Shown: piece by piece, positions 52,204 through 60,683 of the stretch | Layout of the letters: every line of letters begins with the position of its first letter | Position numbering within the stretch: the stretch's first letter is position 1 | DNA from: Ignavibacteria bacterium UBA2360 | GTDB taxonomy: Bacteria; Bacteroidota; Ignavibacteria; Tepidaquicellales; OLB5 | Assembly: GCA_002344125.1 (NCBI GenBank) | Contig: DDTQ01000006.1 | Span: forward strand, 185,614-249,613 | Direction of reading: 5' to 3' | Length of the DNA: 64,000 nt | The notes under the pieces: generated by a model | What the model saw: only the letters and a program-made list of their open reading frames with translations | The model's database searches: none | Told to the model about the DNA's origin: nothing | Made by a program: the position numbers and the translations under genes

Positions 52204-52554
52204 ATGAAATTTAAATTTGAAGATATTGAGATTCCAGATAACAAATTATCAGGTTACTTATTAAACCGAAATCACAGCGTAGGTGGTCACAAAGCCAGAT
52301 ATTTCGAAAGTCTTGGATTTGACATTCATAATAGTGGGCTCTTAAAGGATGCATTAATTAAGCATCTAAATGATGCAACGGAAATTGATTCATCTGAAAA
52401 CCAATATGGGACTAAAATTATTGTAAAAGGTGAAATATTAGGTCTGAATGGGAATTATTCAAAAATAAAATCCGTTTGGTTTATTGAAAATAAGGAAAAT
52501 ATACTTAAATTTGTAACAGCTTATCCAAATAAAAATGATAAAAGAACTAGATAG
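52204..52554 (+). CDS. DUF6883-like small protein
   Basis: 116 aa from ATG 52204, 4 bp after the xer stop; a longer frame reaches back into xer and is not needed. Sequence KFEDIEIPDNKLSGYLLNRNHSVGGHKARYFESLGF and later YGTKIIVKGEILG, KIKSVWFIENKENILKFVTAYP match the DUF6883 pattern as I know it. DUF6883 genes are often found next to DUF4926 genes, as here. AT-rich compared with xer and prfB, hinting at acquisition. Function unknown; a toxin-like or nuclease-like role has been suggested only by context. Confidence 0.65.
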   Translation: MKFKFEDIEIPDNKLSGYLLNRNHSVGGHKARYFESLGFDIHNSGLLKDALIKHLNDATEIDSSENQYGTKIIVKGEILGLNGNYSKIKSVWFIENKENILKFVTAYPNKNDKRTR

Positions 52555-52756
52555 AATAATATTAACCAGAGATATACCCGAAAATAACTTGAAAAAGGGT
52601 GATATTGGGATAGTTGTTTTGATTCACGATAAATCACTGGGATATGAAGTAGAATTTTCTACGCTGGATGGCGACACATTATCCGTGGTTACTTTGAATT
52701 CAGAGGATGTGAGAGAAATTCGGAAGCACGAAATAGCTCATGCCCGTGTGATTTAG
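52535..52756 (+). CDS. DUF4926 small protein
   Basis: 73 aa, ATG 52535, overlapping the DUF6883-like gene by 20 bp. KELDRIILTRDIPENNLKKGDIGIVVLIHDKSLGYEVEFSTLDGDTLSVVTL is the DUF4926 beta-barrel-like fold. The tight overlap and small size resemble an antitoxin or immunity partner of the upstream gene, though this is inference. AT-rich. Confidence 0.65.
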   Translation: MIKELDRIILTRDIPENNLKKGDIGIVVLIHDKSLGYEVEFSTLDGDTLSVVTLNSEDVREIRKHEIAHARVI

Positions 52757-52813
52757 ATCAATGCCACTTTCAAATCCCTTAAAGCTTACATTTCATTAAT
52801 CCCTATTTATTGT

Positions 52814-52821
52814 TAAATTTG
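52814..52821 (+). promoter_or_regulatory. Possible -7 element TAAATTTG
   Basis: Matches TAnnTTTG; transcription from about 52828 would give a ~50-nt leader including the hairpin at 52848-52867 before the ATG at 52879. The -33 region is poor, so this is weak. Confidence 0.3.
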
Positions 52822-52847
52822 TAAAATTCGTTAAATTATTAATGGAG

Positions 52848-52867
52848 ATACCCGTTTACACGGGTAT
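52848..52867. repeat. Leader hairpin ATACCCGT/ACGGGTAT, variant copy 3
   Basis: 8-bp perfect stem, loop TTAC, preceded by GAG like copies 1 and 2 but with T-to-A and C-to-T changes balanced on both arms, so pairing is kept. Ends 11 nt before the ATG at 52879. Confidence 0.7.
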
Positions 52868-52878
52868 AGTTGAGTAAT

Positions 52879-53196
52879 ATGCCAAAAATTCAATTAAAAG
52901 AGATATGTCACGGCCGTTCAGGCGATAAAGGTGATGCCGCAAATGTGGGCCTGATAGCCTTTAAAGCGGAAGATTATGCGTTTATAAGGGATAATGTGAC
53001 AGCAGAAGCCGTAAAGAAGTACTTTGCGGGTATCTGCGAGGGCGAAGTTGAGCGATATGAACTTCCCAACATAAATGCTCTGAACTTCATTCTTCATAAC
53101 ACGCTCGGCGGCGGGGGAACGGTTTCGCTCAAAAACGATGCGCAGGGCAAGACACTTGCATCAGCTTTGCTGATGATGGAAGTCGAAAAACCCTGA
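52879..53196 (+). CDS. AtuA-related small domain protein
   Basis: 105 aa from ATG 52879 (a TTG at 52870 is an alternative). CHGRSGDKGDAANVGLIAF and NALNFILHNTLGGGGTVSLKNDAQGKTLASALLMMEV match the small ferredoxin-fold domain that is also fused to AtuA (acyclic terpene utilisation) proteins. Here it stands alone; the large AtuA (DUF1446) partner is not in the window. Function unknown, probably acyl-CoA related. Confidence 0.8.
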   Translation: MPKIQLKEICHGRSGDKGDAANVGLIAFKAEDYAFIRDNVTAEAVKKYFAGICEGEVERYELPNINALNFILHNTLGGGGTVSLKNDAQGKTLASALLMMEVEKP

Positions 53197-53366
53197 GCTT
53201 ATTAGGTGGTTCTCATTTCAGTAAGCAATTATTCTCAAAACCAGATTATTAGCCTTAAGTATAAGGCAATTAGTAGTATTCAGTTAAATTAAAAAATAGC
53301 GTATTAGTCCTTTCCTGCCTTCACTAAAGTTTCGGCAGGCGAGCACTGACGTTCAGGATAAATAAA

Positions 53367-54459
53367 ATGTTCGATTATAGTAAATCAGAATTAAAAAAGC
53401 TTAAGACGAGGGTTGATAACCTAAGGAGGTTCCTTTGAAATAGACCAGAAGCAGGAACTGGTCTCATCATTACAGCATAGATCACAGGAATCCGGTTTTT
53501 GGGATGATAACACAGAAGCCCAGAAGGTACTGCAGGAAATTGCAAGGAATACCGAATGGATCGATATGTGGAAGAATCTGGAAGCAAAATATAATGATAT
53601 TGAATCAATAATCACACTGGCTGAAGAAGAATCCGATACTACCCTTGAAGATGTTATAGAAAAAGATATAGAAAAGCTTAAAATTGAAGCCGATAACGCG
53701 GAATTTAAGAATATGCTTCGCGATGAAGATGATAAACGCGATGCGATACTTAATATCAATTCCGGCGCAGGCGGCACCGAAGCGCAGGATTGGGCGCAAA
53801 TGCTTATGCGTATGTATTTGCGGTACTGCGAAAAGAACGGATTAAAGGCGGATATTGTTGATCTGTTAGAAGGTGACGGGGCGGGGATAAAGAGCGCTAC
53901 AATAGAAGTACATGGCGAGTACGCTTACGGTTATCTGAAAGCAGAGAACGGTGTTCACCGCCTGGTCAGGATATCGCCGTTTGATTCAAACAAAAAGCGC
54001 CATACTTCGTTTGCCGCTGTATTTGTTTACCCCGTTGTGGATGATAACATAGAAATTGAGATAAATCCAGCTGAAATACGCGTTGATACCTTCCGAAGCG
54101 GCGGCGCAGGCGGTCAGAACGTTAATAAAGTTGAAACCGCTATCAGGATAACGCATATACCCACAAATATCGTGGTTCAGTGCCAGAATGAGCGTTCACA
54201 GCACCAGAACAGGGCTAATGCCATGAAGATGCTGAAATCAAAGCTATACCAGCTTGAAAAAGAAAAAGAGCAGGCTAAGCTTGATAAAATAGAAGGCAGC
54301 AAGAAAAAGATCGAATGGGGCAGCCAGATACGCTCTTACGTTTTTCACCCGTATAATATGGTTAAAGATCACAGGACAGATCACGAAACAAGCAACACAC
54401 AAGGCGTAATGGATGGCAATATTGATGAGTTCATTAAAAGCTATCTAATGGAATTTTAA
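53367..54459 (+). CDS. prfB: Peptide chain release factor 2 (+1 programmed frameshift)
   Basis: 363 aa when read through a +1 shift. ATG 53367 opens a 23-codon frame ending CTT TGA (stop 53436-53438); the rest continues from GAA at 53437 in the +1 frame. AGGAGG (53424-53429) lies 3 nt before CTT, the same spacing as in E. coli prfB. RF2 recognises UAA and UGA; codon-recognition SPF (RISPFDSN) and catalytic GGQ (SGGAGGQNVNKVE) are present. Without the shift the longest frame would start internally at 53566, missing ~65 residues. Confidence 0.96.
53424..53438 (+). promoter_or_regulatory. RF2 autoregulatory frameshift site
   Basis: AGGAGG, TTC, CTT, TGA in order: an internal Shine-Dalgarno 3 nt upstream of the slippery CTT codon, followed by the RF2-read stop UGA. 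When RF2 is scarce the ribosome slips +1 and makes full-length RF2. This is the established feedback mechanism; the match to the canonical site is complete. Confidence 0.95.
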
Positions 54460-54478
54460 ATAAAGAGGTTAGGGTAAT

Positions 54479-55702
54479 TTGGCAAACTTTTTTCTCGCAG
54501 GCAGATTTTTAAGATCCAAAAAGGAATCGAGCTTCATTTCCTTCATTACAACAATTTCAGTTGCGGGAATTGCCATTGGCGTAGCCGCGCTGATAATTGC
54601 AGTATCTGTGCTGGCGGGATTTGAAAAGGAGATCACAGAAAAAACCATATCCCTTTCATCGCATATTCAGGTAACGTCTTTCCAAAAAGAGGGGATTGCT
54701 GACTATAACAGGGTCATAGCGCAGCTAAAAGACCCCGAAAACAACCTGTTTATCAATGAGGCTCATCCATATGTACAGAAAGAAGCCGTTATCAAGTATA
54801 AAGAACGCACCGAAGGCATCATAATAAAAGGCGTTAGGAATGAAGACAGCGTGTTCACACGCCAAAGGAAGATAATTTCAGGAACCGGTGTACTTGGTGA
54901 GGCTGATTCAAGCGTAACAAACATAATTATTGGCAATAAACTTGCCGGGAAGCTGGGTATTACTCTCGACAGCAAAATATTCATACTTGCTACCGTGGGA
55001 ATACCTTCACCAACAAATACACCAACTGTGAAAGGATTCAAAGTTGTTGGCATATATGAATCCGGATTAAAGGAATATGACGATGTTTTGTTATATACAT
55101 CGCTTAAGGATGCCCAGAAACTCTTCAGTATGGGTCCATATGTCACGGGAATAGAAGTATTTTTGACAAATACTGACAAGATAAGGAAAGTCACCAATGA
55201 GATTAAAGCGCAGGTTGATTATCCAAACAACAATGCGCGGAATGTATTCCAGATATACAAGGGACTATTTACATGGGTTGAACTGCAAAAGGAGCCTATC
55301 CCCATAGTACTTGGATTGATTATCATTGTGGCGGCAATCAATATTATTGGATTCCTGCTGATGCTGGTACTTGAAAAGACAGAAACAATAGGAATATTGA
55401 AATCCTTAGGCGCGAAAAACAGCGATATTACAATGATCTTTTTCCTGCAGGGGATGTTAATTTCAATTGCCGGGATTATCTCCGGTAATATTCTGGGTTA
55501 CGGGCTGTGTTTTCTGCAATTGAAGTATAACCTTGTGACTATTCCCGAAATTTATTACATGTCAGCGGTACCCCTTGAGATCAATTACGGTACTGGGGTG
55601 GTAATTACTTTAATTTCAGTGCTCTTGAGTATCCTGGTTACAGTAATTCCCTCATATATGGCCTCGAGGCTGAATCCGATCACATCACTTAGATTCAAAT
55701 AA
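54479..55702 (+). CDS. LolC/LolE-type ABC transporter permease
   Basis: 407 aa. Four transmembrane helices: one after the N-terminal LRSKKESSFISFITTISVAGIAIGVAALIIAVSVLAGF, three in the C-terminal FtsX domain (VLGLIIIVAAINIIGFLLMLVLEKTETIGILKSLGAKN, MIFFLQGMLISIAGIISGNILG, ISVLLSILVTVIPSYMASRLNPITSLR). Between TM1 and TM2 a large periplasmic MacB-PCD-type domain. Inner-membrane subunit of lipoprotein release; the LolD ATPase is not in the window. TTG start at 54479, 19 bp after prfB. Confidence 0.92.
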   Translation: MANFFLAGRFLRSKKESSFISFITTISVAGIAIGVAALIIAVSVLAGFEKEITEKTISLSSHIQVTSFQKEGIADYNRVIAQLKDPENNLFINEAHPYVQKEAVIKYKERTEGIIIKGVRNEDSVFTRQRKIISGTGVLGEADSSVTNIIIGNKLAGKLGITLDSKIFILATVGIPSPTNTPTVKGFKVVGIYESGLKEYDDVLLYTSLKDAQKLFSMGPYVTGIEVFLTNTDKIRKVTNEIKAQVDYPNNNARNVFQIYKGLFTWVELQKEPIPIVLGLIIIVAAINIIGFLLMLVLEKTETIGILKSLGAKNSDITMIFFLQGMLISIAGIISGNILGYGLCFLQLKYNLVTIPEIYYMSAVPLEINYGTGVVITLISVLLSILVTVIPSYMASRLNPITSLRFK

Positions 55703-55815
55703 AACGATTTGATCGAGGCTTTACAGTACAATGAGAAAACACACACTTCCCGCTTCGCTCCTTCTCCTCTCGAGAGGGGAGTTACGTTCTTGGGACACGC
55801 TTCATAACTTTTTAG

Positions 55816-56550
55816 ATGAATCAGTTACTTTTCCATCCAACAAAAATAATGAAATACACCAAAAATAAGCAGTTCATAGGGGGGATGTTTGATGAAATTT
55901 CACCTACCTATGATAAGCTGAACCACTTACTCAGCGGTTACCAGGATAACCGCTGGCGCAAAAGCGCGGTTAAATACCTGGCATCACTCTCCTCAAATTA
56001 TGAAAATATCCTCGATCTTGCTTCCGGTTCGGGTGATCTGGGGATGGAGTTCCTGAAACTTAACCCAAAGCGGATTTATTCTGGTGATCTTTCGCTGGAA
56101 ATGCTCAAAATTGATAAGGAAAAGCTTCCCTCAGAAATTAACCGTGTTGTTAAATGCGAAGCTGAACACTTGCCGTTTAGATCAGCTTACTTTGATCTCT
56201 GCGGTATCGGGTTTGGCGTGCGGAATTTTGAGCGCTTGAGCGCATGTACCGATGAAATTGCCCGGGTTTTAAAGCCGGGAGGAAAATTTGTAACAATTGA
56301 GATGTTCAAGCCTCTGAAAGCTAATATTGCAAACAAATCGTTCAGGCTTTATTTTGAAAAAGTGCTGCCAAAAATAGGAAATACCCTTTCTAAAAGTGAT
56401 TATGCATACAGCTATTTATTTGAATCAGTCGATAACTTCCTTAATATTCAGCAATACACTGAGATACTACAAAACTCCGGATTTAAGATCCTTAAGACCA
56501 AAAATAACTTCCTCGGGATAGTAAATTCCATCTTCGCTGAAAAATTGTAA
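55816..56550 (+). CDS. ubiE: Demethylmenaquinone methyltransferase
   Basis: 244 aa. UbiE/MenG family: MFDEISPTYDKLNHLLSGYQDNRWRK, motif I ILDLASGSGDLGMEFL, and GIGFGVRNFERLSACTDEIARVLKPGGKFVTIEMFKP, all diagnostic. Converts demethylmenaquinone to menaquinone. ATG 55816; a second ATG at 55849 begins nearer the conserved sequence and may be the real start. The 113 bp before it hold a short C/G-rich palindrome (TCCTCTCGAGAGGGGA near 55771-55786). Confidence 0.93.
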   Translation: MNQLLFHPTKIMKYTKNKQFIGGMFDEISPTYDKLNHLLSGYQDNRWRKSAVKYLASLSSNYENILDLASGSGDLGMEFLKLNPKRIYSGDLSLEMLKIDKEKLPSEINRVVKCEAEHLPFRSAYFDLCGIGFGVRNFERLSACTDEIARVLKPGGKFVTIEMFKPLKANIANKSFRLYFEKVLPKIGNTLSKSDYAYSYLFESVDNFLNIQQYTEILQNSGFKILKTKNNFLGIVNSIFAEKL

Positions 56551-56618
56551 TAAATTGTACAAATTATTGTAAATTAACAATCGGTTGCTTATATTTACAG
56601 CAATTAAATTTATAATTT

Positions 56619-57098
56619 ATGAAAAAAATGAGCAAAGTTGTTACAATTCGCATCATTACAGCATTGATGCTGGTATCACTCACATTGGTTGGAAGTGATT
56701 GCGAGGATTTCATTAACCAGATCAATCAGGAACCTTGTACAGGCGGTGATATAACAGGCACCTGGACTTACATTTACAATTCAGGCACCACGCTTGATAT
56801 CTGTCCCGGTGAAGTTGTGAGCTTTCCGAATAATTCAGGCGGGACGGCAACACTCACATGCCCTAACCAATCCGCAATAAACCGCAATTATACCGTTTCA
56901 GGTCAAACATTGACCTACACGGATACTTCAATTGAGTACCAGGTATGCTTTGATGGCAGCGGAAATCTCGTTCTGCGAGGTATAAACACCGATAGGGTAC
57001 TGTATTACAGCAGCTCAATCAGTGAAACCACCAATTCGCAGTCAGGATCCAACGGTAAGAACGTATCAAACAATAACTCATCGGAAATAAAAAAATAA
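56619..57098 (+). CDS. Secreted beta-rich protein with Ser/Asn tail
   Basis: 159 aa. Signal peptide (VTIRIITALMLVSLTLVGSDCED); a Cys right after the core suggests either a lipoprotein (VGSDC is a poor lipobox) or a disulphide. The middle TGTWTYIYNSGTTL...YTVSGQTLTYT resembles lipocalin-like/META-like strands; several Cys. The last ~25 residues are low-complexity Ser/Asn. Leads the three-gene unit with the metzincin protease (6 bp gap). Confidence 0.7.
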   Translation: MKKMSKVVTIRIITALMLVSLTLVGSDCEDFINQINQEPCTGGDITGTWTYIYNSGTTLDICPGEVVSFPNNSGGTATLTCPNQSAINRNYTVSGQTLTYTDTSIEYQVCFDGSGNLVLRGINTDRVLYYSSSISETTNSQSGSNGKNVSNNNSSEIKK

Positions 57099-57104
57099 AA
57101 TCAT

Positions 57105-58829
57105 ATGAAAAGAACTTATAAATTAAACCTGATCTTCGTATCTGTATTTCTGTGTGTTATAGTGCTTGCTTTTTCAGCGTTCAATACCTCAGATAATACA
57201 ATGGAAGTAAAACAGGTTGTTAATACCATAGAACACAAAAATTCGGCATACGAATTGGTTAAAAGCCGTAGAACGGCTGCAAGTTTTGAATCGGTCAGCA
57301 TGTTCACACTGAGCAGTAAGGATAATTCCGCAGCTTTGCAGAATGCAGTTACGGATGCGGCATTCTTTGCTTTAGATAGAGCTGCGCTGCGCAGTATTTA
57401 CAGCAAAAATGCGCAAAACATTACACTCGTACTTCCTGCTTCAAAGGGAAGTATAGAACTTGAGCTGTGCCAGGTAAATTTCATTCCTGATAATTTCAGA
57501 ATAACTACTTCTGACGGAAAAACTGAAGAATACAAACGGGGATTATATTACCAGGGTATCATAAAGGGTGAAAGCAACTCGATGGCGGCCATAAGTATCT
57601 TTGAAAATGAAGTAATTGGTATTGTATCCACCGATGACGGAAACTATAACCTTGGAGCAATGCTGAACGATAACAATGAGTACATATACTACAACGATAG
57701 GGATCTGAGGACACCGTTCAATTTTAACTGTGATACCGAAGACGGTTATGGCAAACATTACAGGGATAACAACAATCACGTTAAACCAAATACGGAAAAC
57801 AGTTCTTCTTCAACAACCAGTCCGGTTAAGATCTACTATGTGTGCGATTATCAGATGTACCTTGATAAAGGCAATAACTCACAAAATGTTGTTAACTATG
57901 TTACTGCTGTATTTAACCAGCAAAACATACTTTACAACAACGAGCAGTTAAATCTGCAGCTTGCATCTACTATGCTTGTTTATACCAGCGCAGATCCGTA
58001 CAGAGTGTACAATACGGGTCAAACTGAAGAGATCCTTCTTGCATTCGGATCAAACACAAGAAACAACTTTGAAGGTAACCTTGCACAGCTTCTTTCAACC
58101 AGAACACCGGTTCAAGGAGCAATTGCATGGGTGAATGTGTTATGCCAGCCTTATGAACCCGGCAGCCAATCAGGCAGATATGCGTTCATTGAACTGGAAA
58201 ACACATATAATAATGTTCCTATTTACTCATGGTCAGTTGAAGTAATGGCGCATGAAACGGGTCATAACTTCGGTTCAAACCATACACAGGCTTGTGTGTG
58301 GCCTTCACTTCCGGGTGGAAATATTGGAGCGATTGATTCATGTGTTGCCGCTGAGCAAGGAAGCTGTTTCAGTCAAACACGTCCCAATCCGAACGGCACT
58401 ATAATGAGCTATTGCCATATTCCCGTTGGTGGTGCTATCAACTTCAATCTTGGTTTTGGCCCGTTACCGGGCGATACCATAAGGTTAAGATATCAGCAGG
58501 CATTATGTATAGATAATCCTGTAAACTCATCTGAGGCTCCCGTGGCGTTTAACCTGCTGCAGAACTATCCAAATCCGTTTAATCCATCAACAAACATAAA
58601 GTTTGCGCTTCCACAGGATGGGTTTGTCACACTTAGGGTGTACGATGTTGCAGGCAGGGAAGTAGCTCAGCTGATCAATTCTCAGTATTACGAGACAGGC
58701 ATATATTCATTTACACTTGATGCTAATTTGCTTAATCTTTCATCTGGAGTTTATCTCTACAGGCTTGATGTGAGCAAAGATAATAATTCAGTTTATTCAG
58801 AAATTAAAAAAATGGTGCTTATAAAATAA
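57105..58829 (+). CDS. Secreted metzincin metalloprotease with T9SS sorting domain
   Basis: 574 aa. Signal peptide, pro-region to ~240, protease with the zinc site HETGHNFGSNH (His383, Glu384, His387, His393) and a Met-turn IMSYCH near residue 441: a reprolysin/M12B-type metzincin. The last ~85 residues (LLQNYPNPFNPSTNIKFALP ... GVYLYRLDV) are a type IX secretion C-terminal sorting domain, so it should be carried across the outer membrane and anchored or released. Shares an operon with two small exported proteins; the downstream start overlaps its stop (TAATG). Confidence 0.93.
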   Translation: MKRTYKLNLIFVSVFLCVIVLAFSAFNTSDNTMEVKQVVNTIEHKNSAYELVKSRRTAASFESVSMFTLSSKDNSAALQNAVTDAAFFALDRAALRSIYSKNAQNITLVLPASKGSIELELCQVNFIPDNFRITTSDGKTEEYKRGLYYQGIIKGESNSMAAISIFENEVIGIVSTDDGNYNLGAMLNDNNEYIYYNDRDLRTPFNFNCDTEDGYGKHYRDNNNHVKPNTENSSSSTTSPVKIYYVCDYQMYLDKGNNSQNVVNYVTAVFNQQNILYNNEQLNLQLASTMLVYTSADPYRVYNTGQTEEILLAFGSNTRNNFEGNLAQLLSTRTPVQGAIAWVNVLCQPYEPGSQSGRYAFIELENTYNNVPIYSWSVEVMAHETGHNFGSNHTQACVWPSLPGGNIGAIDSCVAAEQGSCFSQTRPNPNGTIMSYCHIPVGGAINFNLGFGPLPGDTIRLRYQQALCIDNPVNSSEAPVAFNLLQNYPNPFNPSTNIKFALPQDGFVTLRVYDVAGREVAQLINSQYYETGIYSFTLDANLLNLSSGVYLYRLDVSKDNNSVYSEIKKMVLIK

Positions 58830-59302
58830 TGAAGATAATAACATTACTTTCAATTATGTTTGTGCTTATGTTCAATGCCTGCTCAGGCAGCGATAGCGAA
58901 AAATCAATTTCACTGAAAACCGGGAAATACGGCTATGTTTTGAGCGATAGCTCAGGCAACAGCCTTGTTGAAGGTGAAATGTCTGTGGTATCTATAACCA
59001 AACAGCAGGGCACAGGTGATGTGAATGATTACGAAGTTACCGGCAGCTATACTATCACCAAAAACACGGCTGACTCCACCTACCAGGGCTTTTCAACTAT
59101 GAATGGCGGTGAGATGAAAGGGTACTATAACGATGCAAGGAAGTTCATCAATATTAACACTAACCCAAGGATAGCTGACGCAAACGTTTTTATTAACGCA
59201 ATTGTTAAGAGCAAAAGCATTGAAGGCGGCTGGCATTATTCAACCTTCAGAGGCACCCACAATGAAGGCGGTTTATTTAAAGCCACCAAAATAAAGAAAT
59301 AG
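58829..59302 (+). CDS. Lipoprotein of unknown function
   Basis: 157 aa. Lipobox FNAC at Cys18 after MKIITLLSIMFVLM, then a Ser-rich linker and a beta-rich domain (TGKYGYVLSDSSGNSLVEGEMSV, YEVTGSYTITKN) that resembles small lipocalin-like folds. ATG 58829 overlaps the metzincin TAA by one base, so translation is coupled. May serve the protease (inhibitor, anchor or substrate), which is only a guess from position. Confidence 0.75.
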   Translation: MKIITLLSIMFVLMFNACSGSDSEKSISLKTGKYGYVLSDSSGNSLVEGEMSVVSITKQQGTGDVNDYEVTGSYTITKNTADSTYQGFSTMNGGEMKGYYNDARKFININTNPRIADANVFINAIVKSKSIEGGWHYSTFRGTHNEGGLFKATKIKK

Positions 59303-59324
59303 CATCAATTTGTTTTGTTAACAA

Positions 59325-59356
59325 AAAAGGCTCAGAAAATTATTTCTGAGCCTTTT
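59325..59356. terminator. Bidirectional terminator
   Basis: AAAAGGCTCAGAAA at 59325-59338 pairs perfectly with TTTCTGAGCCTTTT at 59343-59356 (14-bp stem, 4-nt loop), with A runs on the left and T runs on the right. It lies between the convergent lipoprotein gene (+) and purA (-), serving both. Confidence 0.9.
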
Positions 59357-59376
59357 GTTTTTCCGCTGTAAGCTTC

Positions 59377-60648
59377 CTAAAACTTCACATTTGCGTTTCT
59401 TTCCGCGCCCACACTTACAAACTTGATCTTCACGCCAAGGAACTTAGCGATAAAATTCAGGTAGTCCCTGCATTCCTTAGGTAATTTGCTGAATTTTCTG
59501 ATGCCTGAAACATCATCAATCCACCCGGGGAAAGACTTATATACGGGTTTTACTTTTGCAAGCTCTTTGTAGCCGCAATCAGAATAATGTACTTTTTTGC
59601 CGTTGAGCGTGTAGCCAACACATACTTTTATATCAAGCAGACCGCTTAAAATATCGAGTTTTGTAATTACCAGTTCTTTCACATTGTTGATCCTGCAGGA
59701 AAATCTAACAGCCTCCAGGTCAAGCCAGCCTATCCTGCGGGGTCTGCCGGTTGTTGTGCCGTATTCACCGCCGCGCTCCCTTATGGCGTCTGCAAGCCTG
59801 CCGTGAAGCTCAGTAGGCAATGGACCGCCGCCGACACGCGATGTGAATGCTTTCACAATACCAATAACGCTGCCAAGCTCCTTATATGCCAGCCCGGAGC
59901 CTGTGTTTATGGAACCCACAACCGTGTTTGAACCTGTTGCAAAGGGGTAGGGCGACCAATCGAGATCAAGCATGATCCCATGCGCGCCTTCAAAGAGAAT
60001 CTTTTTCTTTTTAGCTGCAGCGTCGTTTAAAAGCTCGAAAGTATCTTTAACAAAAGGTAAAATTCTTGTGCGGAGCTTCTTCAGTTTCTTAAGTTCTGCG
60101 GTAATATTGACCGGATTAACATTGAATGTTTTTAAGATCTTGTTTTTTATCTTAGCCTGGAAAGTGAACTTCTCAGTGAATTCTTTCCAGTCTGCAAGAT
60201 CGTAAACTCTGATGCCGTTATAGCTTACTTTATCGGAGTAAGCGGGTCCGATACCGCGCTTTGTAGTACCAAGTTTATTTTTGCCGCGCGCATTTTCATA
60301 GGCAGCATCAAGCTGTTTATGATAGGGAAGTATCAGGTGGCATCGCGGAGAAATGTAGATCTTATTCCAGAGGTTAAGCTTTTCCTTCAGCAGAATATCC
60401 ATTTCGCCAACAAGCACCTCAAGATCGAGTATTACTCCGTTGGCTATAACAGCTTTCGTGTTCTTGTGAAATATTCCGCAGGGGATGAGGTGAAAAAAAT
60501 GTTTCTTGTTTCCTACTACAACAGTATGGCCTGCATTATTGCCGCCGTGGTATCTTACAACATAATCAGCATTTTGGGCTAAAAGGTCAACGATCTTTCC
60601 TTTTCCTTCATCGCCCCATTGCAAACCAATAACCGACTCAGCAGGCAT
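59377..60648 (-). CDS. purA: Adenylosuccinate synthase
   Basis: 423 aa, family-typical. Condenses IMP with aspartate using GTP in AMP synthesis. Motifs: GLQWGDEGKGKIVD at the start, RYHGGNNAGHTVV, GTTKRGIGPAYSDK, LFEGAHGIMLDLDWSPYPFATGSNTV, and TTTGRPRRIGWLDL. ATG 60648. Somewhat Lys-rich but complete. 35 bp downstream of secF on the - strand. Confidence 0.97.
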   Translation of the reverse strand: MPAESVIGLQWGDEGKGKIVDLLAQNADYVVRYHGGNNAGHTVVVGNKKHFFHLIPCGIFHKNTKAVIANGVILDLEVLVGEMDILLKEKLNLWNKIYISPRCHLILPYHKQLDAAYENARGKNKLGTTKRGIGPAYSDKVSYNGIRVYDLADWKEFTEKFTFQAKIKNKILKTFNVNPVNITAELKKLKKLRTRILPFVKDTFELLNDAAAKKKKILFEGAHGIMLDLDWSPYPFATGSNTVVGSINTGSGLAYKELGSVIGIVKAFTSRVGGGPLPTELHGRLADAIRERGGEYGTTTGRPRRIGWLDLEAVRFSCRINNVKELVITKLDILSGLLDIKVCVGYTLNGKKVHYSDCGYKELAKVKPVYKSFPGWIDDVSGIRKFSKLPKECRDYLNFIAKFLGVKIKFVSVGAERNANVKF

Positions 60649-60683
60649 ACTCTTACGAAAATTAATTTTCTTATCTTTTGAAG

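Noticed and set aside
53566..54459. prfB as an N-terminally truncated gene or pseudogene
   Set aside because: The missing N-terminus is encoded upstream in the other frame and joined by a canonical RF2 frameshift site.
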